This document shows positions 60,920 to 64,000 of a DNA stretch of 64,000 bases, piece by piece. Each line of letters starts with the position of its first letter. Position 1 is the stretch's first letter. The position numbers and the translations under genes are program-made. This DNA comes from Flammula alnicola (lineage: Eukaryota > Basidiomycota > Agaricomycetes > Agaricales > Strophariaceae), in contig JADNRV010000136.1 in NCBI GenBank assembly GCA_015499995.1, forward strand, positions 62,001 through 126,000, in the 5' to 3' direction. The notes beneath the pieces were generated by a model, which searched no databases, was not told the origin of the DNA, and worked only from the letters and a program-made list of their open reading frames with translations.

Positions 60920-63337
60920 ATGCCGGACCCCGATTACGCCAAGTTAGCCCAGGAACGCTTCACGGGCACGATGACTCACGGCTACGATCAGGTGGGATTC
61001 TTTCATCTCCAACAACCCTCGACCTCTCATACGCAGCAGATAACTGCCGTCTCCCAAGGGGCTATCAAGCGTCAGATGAAATTAATGTACAAGATTGCCG
61101 AAGACAATTCGCCCATACGGAAATTTCACACCGACACTACAGAGGACGATGACTGGACGTATGTCATTCACGCTAGGATTGCTATATACAGTTGTATTGA
61201 TCAATGGCACAGTTGTATAAAGAACGCTGAACTTGACGCATCCAGTGTCGAGTTGCTCCTTCAAAATGACGATAAGCAAACTGTTCTCTTTACGTTGAGC
61301 TTGAAGGTGCCAGTGCTCTTCTTCATCCCACGTACTGCTGTCTGATTTCAAGCCTAGTCTGGTTCTTTTCAATACTTAGGCGGCAAAAAGTCTCGTCCAA
61401 CGTAAGCTTTCTAATGCGACGAGATAGGTTCTGCTTAACATGAAGTGTGGCTTAGCGAAGAGACCGCCGCGATTCAGGACTGGCGTCTCGTATTTAGGGT
61501 CCGCCTCAATTTAAATATATTGGACGAGAAGGATGTTCCCCAATTCGTCAAAGATGTGTTGCGCAGAACGGACGACTACAGCGTCCACCAACTTTTTGTG
61601 GATTTCACTAGTATGTTCTTCTTCTTTTGTTCATCCTTGTAAGGCTCAACGCTAGTTCCTAGCTGCCGATATTTCTAACTATGACGAAGGACTCAGTCAC
61701 ATTGTCCTACCCACCGATGCGGCGAAATTGAGCTTCACTGAGCACATTAAACTGTATCTGAAGAAGCTCACTAAAGAGACGGGTAACTTTCACTCGACGA
61801 TCCACTATCTTCCAATTATAAAGAAACCGGAAAACTACCGTGCGCCCACTATTGCGCCAACGTCTTTGAATTTCCAGAACCTTCCCTTCGTTACATCACC
61901 ATCGGATAAGGGGACGAAGAATGACGATAAAAATATGTTACTTTATCTTCAAATGGTACGTCGATCGCAGAAGGGCAAAGTAAACCTAGTCAAACTAACG
62001 ATACACTACAGACACAAAAGAGAGAATTTCCTAAAGACCTTCTACCATGGCCTAAGGTGAGTTCGATTTATTTGCCGTCGTCAAATACACACGACAAAGC
62101 CATTTTTGATTAGGCGAATTGTAAGTGTTAACTTGGAATTTAAACTCGCCGGGCTCAGTGCGAATCATCCATGTTTGTTCAGGGGTTGTCCCTCCCACCG
62201 GAACAGATCCAAGGTACGACGGTTCTGTCTGTCTTTCCAAATACAGTGAGTAAAAAAAGTAATTTTATTACTGGGCGTCTCTAACTCCTGTTTTTCAAGC
62301 TTTCCTGGACGGGTGGTTGCTTCCACGTCTTGCTCGTTTCAATCAGGCAACCACTTGGGTGCTCAAATCGATCACTTACGATTCAAGTTTATCGCCACTG
62401 CCTTTCCACATTGATGCGCATCTGGGATATAGTACCAGTGAGGTATGTTCGTTATCGTTTTTTCTCTACGCATTTTTCTCAAAGTTATCCAGCTACCGAC
62501 AGGGGGCACGCCCTGGGCGTATGATGCACAAAAAAGCAGTCCGAGTACTTTCTACTACTCTTACGGCCATAATAAGGAGACTACCCGACAAACCGCGATT
62601 GTCCCAAAAGGATCTAATGCATTCTGTCAACAAGAGAGTAGTGTCTGGAACCATCTAGAGATCCCGGTTGGCCTTAATTCAGACGGTAAATGTGTTATCA
62701 AGTGAGTTGAAGTCTTGACCTTGAAAATTGCATTATTCAACGTATTACCGCAGGATCGGCGGTAGGATAGAGGTGTGGTCATGGGGTAAGTATTCTGCTC
62801 TGTTATTTGTTAAACTTATATTAATATTATAATGTCCACCAGCTTCGAAGCCGGCTTGGTAGGCATTCTCCTTTCCCCATTCTAGTCGTTGACCAATCCA
62901 TGATCTATCAGGTGCATTACCGCCGCCACATGGAGTGCCACAGTTACGCTCGACGCTGTTAACCATGGCAGGCTGATGATAAAGGTCGATTTTCCTACAC
63001 CAAATGTCGGATCAGAAAAGGGAGTTGCCTGGCGTGATACACATGGGGCGAAATATGACACGGTTATTGCTGATCTCAATAAACGCGTCGAGAACGGGGT
63101 CAATCAATTGGGGACCATCGCCAACGACATCAAGAATGAAATCGAAGGACTCATGGGTGGTGAAAATTCGCTGTGGACATTCATATTCGGCGGTAACGAT
63201 GATTTCTTCATCGATAAAGTTGGATTCAACAGGTAAATAACTTGGATGTTTCACACCATTGATTGCAGGCTCATATTGAACGTGTTTATAGCGAAGGGGA
63301 TCTCCTAGCGCAGCTCGTATATCAGCTCAAGGACTGA
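60920..63337 (+). CDS. Paralogue B of the unrecognised family
   Basis: Starts MPDPDYAKLAQERFTGTMTH then GYDQVGFFHLQQ and joins in frame over about ten exons. Segments in order: ITAVSQGAIKRQMKLMYKIA; FHTDTTEDDDWTYV; ELDASSVELLL; WLSEETAAIQDWRLVFRVRL; VHQLFVDFT; HSTIHYLPIIKKP; SLNFQNLPFVTSPSDKGTKN; GWLLPRLARFNQATTWV; HIDAHLGYSTSE; VWNHLEIPVGL; TVTLDAVNHGRLMIKVDFPT; NSLWTFIFGGNDDFF; EGDLLAQLVYQLKD. About 600 residues, no signal peptide or membrane span, mixed alpha/beta character. No damage was found, in contrast to paralogue A. The family is not recognised; a lipid-binding TULIP-like fold is a weak guess from the WT/VSQ..N layout. Confidence 0.68.
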
Positions 63338-64000
63338 GCTCGGCCTGATTCTGCTCATGACATGCAACATTATCTCAGTGATTTCGAATACGTAGCCCCT
63401 CGCCGTTTAACGAGTTCGTGTATGAAAATATGGCAGGTAGAATCTAATGAATTGGTAGCGACCTTAGCACTCAAGATTCTCGTCTTACTGCACTAGCTCT
63501 CAGCAGCGTCAGCCTATAATATGTTCATGACCATGTTTGTCCCGCGCTCTCTCACCGGAGCCTATGCTCTTGTTCTATTTATCATCCATGCGATTATTCG
63601 CGGACTCCGAGGACATTATTCACTGGGACGGCATTCTGCAGCGGCTCGACTCCTGATACGATATACGGCACCGATATGGATGCAAGGATAATAATCCGAC
63701 ATAGCCATAAATACCACAAAATTAAAAACAAAATACCTGGCATGCTTGCCGATATTGGTACAAGGCGAACATCCCAAAATTTGCCAATGCCGTATCGAAG
63801 GGATTCGAGTCCAAGTCCTCCTACTCGAGTAGCCCTGAATAATTAATGACATCAGTGACTGCACCTAAGTCGACTCGAAGTTGTCCACAAACCGTTTGAT
63901 ATGCAGCTCGCTCATAGGTCGTCATCGTCAAGACGTAGGCGCATATGGGACGGCTCGTGCCAGTAATGCGGAACGTGGCTATGGTGAATTGAATAAAGAT
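63338..64000. other. Right end of window, no gene seen
   Basis: Short open frames only; a gene could begin beyond the edge. Confidence 0.4.

Noticed and set aside
1..64000. Bacterial or viral origin, operons, tRNA or rRNA genes
   Set aside because: Spliceosomal introns throughout; no tRNA or rRNA signature was recognised by eye, though a covariance search was not possible.

Overview
The window looks like nuclear DNA from a mushroom-forming basidiomycete (Agaricomycetes, probably Agaricales). The evidence is dense short introns (about 50-60 nt) in nearly every gene, two typical basidiomycete laccases, an OPT oligopeptide transporter, a DUF6606/DUF3638/DUF3645 giant protein, OTT_1508-type deaminase-like genes, fast-evolving F-box genes and many small DNA transposons. 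Spans given for genes include introns. Exons were joined by eye from GT..AG sites and reading frame.

Layout. 0-2.2 kb: no gene seen. 2.3-5.1 kb (+): intact laccase 1. 7.7-11.8 kb (+): intact OPT transporter. 11.9-12.1 kb (-): relic of a deaminase-like gene. 12.3-13.6 kb (-): F-box/leucine-rich protein. 14.2-15.4 kb (+): secreted Ala/His-rich heptad protein. 15.6-16.8 kb: hAT-like element containing a TA-target MITE. 19.0-35.8 kb (+): giant DUF6606/DUF3638/DUF3645 gene, split by a 7-kb Mutator-like transposon at 20.2-27.2 kb. 36.9-40.5 kb (-): two tandem, damaged deaminase-like copies. 40.6-43.0 kb (-): intact laccase 2. 43.2-46.2 kb: cluster of four small DNA elements. 47.4-49.3 kb: F-box-like gene and rearranged fragments. 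51.2-55.0 kb (-): large unrecognised protein. 56.7-63.3 kb: two divergent paralogues of an unrecognised family, one with a stop codon.

The most striking object is the 7-kb transposon. It has GGGC/GCCC ends, an exact 8-bp target duplication and helically phased GTGCACGCAG-type subterminal repeats. It carries one roughly 1,600-residue gene that joins a zinc-finger MULE-like transposase to a ubiquitin-specific-protease-like domain and a PHD finger. Removing it and one target copy rejoins the giant host gene in frame. The host gene also has an in-frame TAG 1.1 kb downstream.

The two laccases, the secreted proteins and the transporter fit a saprotrophic fungus that oxidises phenolics outside the cell and takes up peptides. 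The other genes look like independent fast-evolving families; I see no operon-like pathway. About ten apparent frameshifts across five gene families are all single-base losses. This is either decay or residual assembly error, so pseudogene calls that rest only on them are tentative.
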